Source: Candidatus Thiothrix putei (lineage in GTDB: Bacteria; Pseudomonadota; Gammaproteobacteria; Thiotrichales; Thiotrichaceae). From it: 64,000 nt of DNA. Below the pieces are notes generated by a model. It worked only from the letters and a program-made list of their open reading frames with translations. It did not search any database and was not told where the DNA came from. This document shows, in pieces, positions 63,177 to 64,000 of this stretch. Every line of letters starts with the position of its first letter. Position 1 is the first letter of the stretch. Both the position numbers and the translations under genes were made by a program. The stretch is from positions 1 to 64,000 of the forward strand of contig CP124756.1 of the NCBI GenBank assembly GCA_029972225.1. Reading direction: 5' to 3'.

Positions 63177-64000
63177 ATGACGAACGGGCAAATGCCGTAT
63201 AAGCTGGCAACCATTGATTTGGGGTCGAACAGCTTCCACATGATCGTGGTGCAGATTGATGCGTTTGGGCAGGTCAATATCTTGGATCGCTTGCGTGAGC
63301 CGGTGCGCTTAGGCGGCGGGTTGGATACGAAAGGTAATCTGAGCCTGGAGGCGCAACAGCGTGCGGTCGATTGCCTGCGGCGTTTTGGCGAGCGGATTCG
63401 GGATTTCCCCTCGGAAAACGTGGCAGCCGTTGGCACGAATACCTTGCGCCTGACCAAAAATTCCCGCGAGTTTTTGCACCGTGCTGAGGAAGCTTTGGGG
63501 CATCCGATTGCAGTCATCAGCGGGCGTGAAGAAGCGCGTTTGATTTACCTCGGTGTGGCACATTCCCTTGCCAAAGATCAGCAGGGCAAGCGCTTTGTGA
63601 TGGACATCGGCGGTGGCAGCACTGAGCTTATCATTGGACAGGGTTTCGAGCCGCTGCATCTGGAAAGTTTGCGCATGGGCTGTGTGAGCAGTAGTTTGGC
63701 GTTTTTTCCCGATGGTAAGTTAGGCAAAGCCTGTTGGGACAAAGCCATTACCGCTGCTTTACTGGAGCTGCGCCCGATCAAAGCCGCTTACCGCGCCATT
63801 GGTTGGGAATCAGCTACCGGCGCTTCCGGCACAATCCGTGCGGTAAAAAAAGTCATTCAGCAAACCGGGCTTGCGCCTTACGGCATTACCTTGGAACACA
63901 TGTACCGCGTGCGTGACATGATGATCGAGGCGGGGCATATCGACAGACTGAAATTGCCGGGGTTGAGTGAAGAGCGCAAGCCGGTGTTTGCCGGTGGTTT
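63177..64000 (+). CDS. ppx: exopolyphosphatase/GppA-type phosphatase, partial at window end
   Basis: Starts at 63177, 3 bases after the ridA stop, and runs off the window (about 274 residues visible). ASKHA fold motifs: ATIDLGSNSFHMIVVQ (phosphate-1, near 11), VGTNTLRLTKNSREFL, VISGREEARLIYLGV and VMDIGGGSTELIIG (phosphate-2, near 143). The enzyme degrades polyphosphate and/or converts pppGpp to ppGpp; the two activities cannot be told apart from the visible part. Linkage to the SpoT-like gene supports a role in stringent or phosphate metabolism. Confidence 0.92.
   Translation, partial: MTNGQMPYKLATIDLGSNSFHMIVVQIDAFGQVNILDRLREPVRLGGGLDTKGNLSLEAQQRAVDCLRRFGERIRDFPSENVAAVGTNTLRLTKNSREFLHRAEEALGHPIAVISGREEARLIYLGVAHSLAKDQQGKRFVMDIGGGSTELIIGQGFEPLHLESLRMGCVSSSLAFFPDGKLGKACWDKAITAALLELRPIKAAYRAIGWESATGASGTIRAVKKVIQQTGLAPYGITLEHMYRVRDMMIEAGHIDRLKLPGLSEERKPVFAGG

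Overview
The window looks like part of the chromosome of a sulfur-oxidising, probably filamentous gammaproteobacterium of the Thiothrix/Thiotrichales type. This is an inference from three things: the rpoZ-spoT-ridA-ppx gene order near the right end, a Tat-exported flavocytochrome c sulfide dehydrogenase-type flavoprotein, and a large expansion of secreted DUF1566 proteins. GC content is moderate and insertion sequences (IS) are dense. I saw no tRNA, rRNA, CRISPR array or phage structural module.

Layout. 1-9,000 is an IS-rich junction zone with an ISKra4-like copy, an aquaporin gene, vapB with a broken vapC, an IS4-family unit carrying a lipoprotein and a thioredoxin-like gene, and nested IS5-type elements. 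9,198-30,660 is an accessory cluster read entirely from the minus strand: two giant unrecognised proteins, a 1,078-residue STAND/TPR regulator ending in an OmpR-like DNA-binding domain plus BTAD, and three sets of secreted DUF1566 proteins with lipoproteins, a beta-barrel and an OmpA-type protein. Five transcription units in this cluster share one 64-bp promoter architecture: two direct repeats at an exact 21-bp period, then 19 bp, then a TATCCT-like -10 box. 30,673-39,777 is a second IS-rich zone with pieces of ABC transporter, CobW-type, vapC, thioredoxin and AAA-ATPase genes. From 39,834 the chromosome looks ordinary.

The two IS zones explain each other. The 5' end of vapC (2,706-2,719) and its remainder (33,583-33,185, opposite strand) each carry the same 8-bp sequence next to an IS end. 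A 1.9-kb inverted repeat (thioredoxin plus IS4 element) lies at 3,501-5,420 and 33,584-35,503. Recombination between these copies would invert the 28.2 kb between them and account for the split vapC. A smaller inversion between two ISKra4-like copies split an AAA ATPase gene.

Right part: UDP-glucuronate 4-epimerase; an orphan GspC-like protein; a MacAB-like exporter (adaptor, ATPase, two permeases); then a minus-strand operon of a secreted protein with three cellulose-binding modules, several c-type haem sites and DUF1587-1585 domains, a DUF1552 protein and an FccB-like flavoprotein, which together look like a polysaccharide-bound redox system. A CbrA-like signalling cluster follows (DUF294 protein, small membrane protein, symporter-kinase, receiver, pseudokinase-exonuclease fusion). 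The last genes are rpoZ, a SpoT-like protein whose ppGpp synthetase domain looks degenerate, ridA and the start of ppx.
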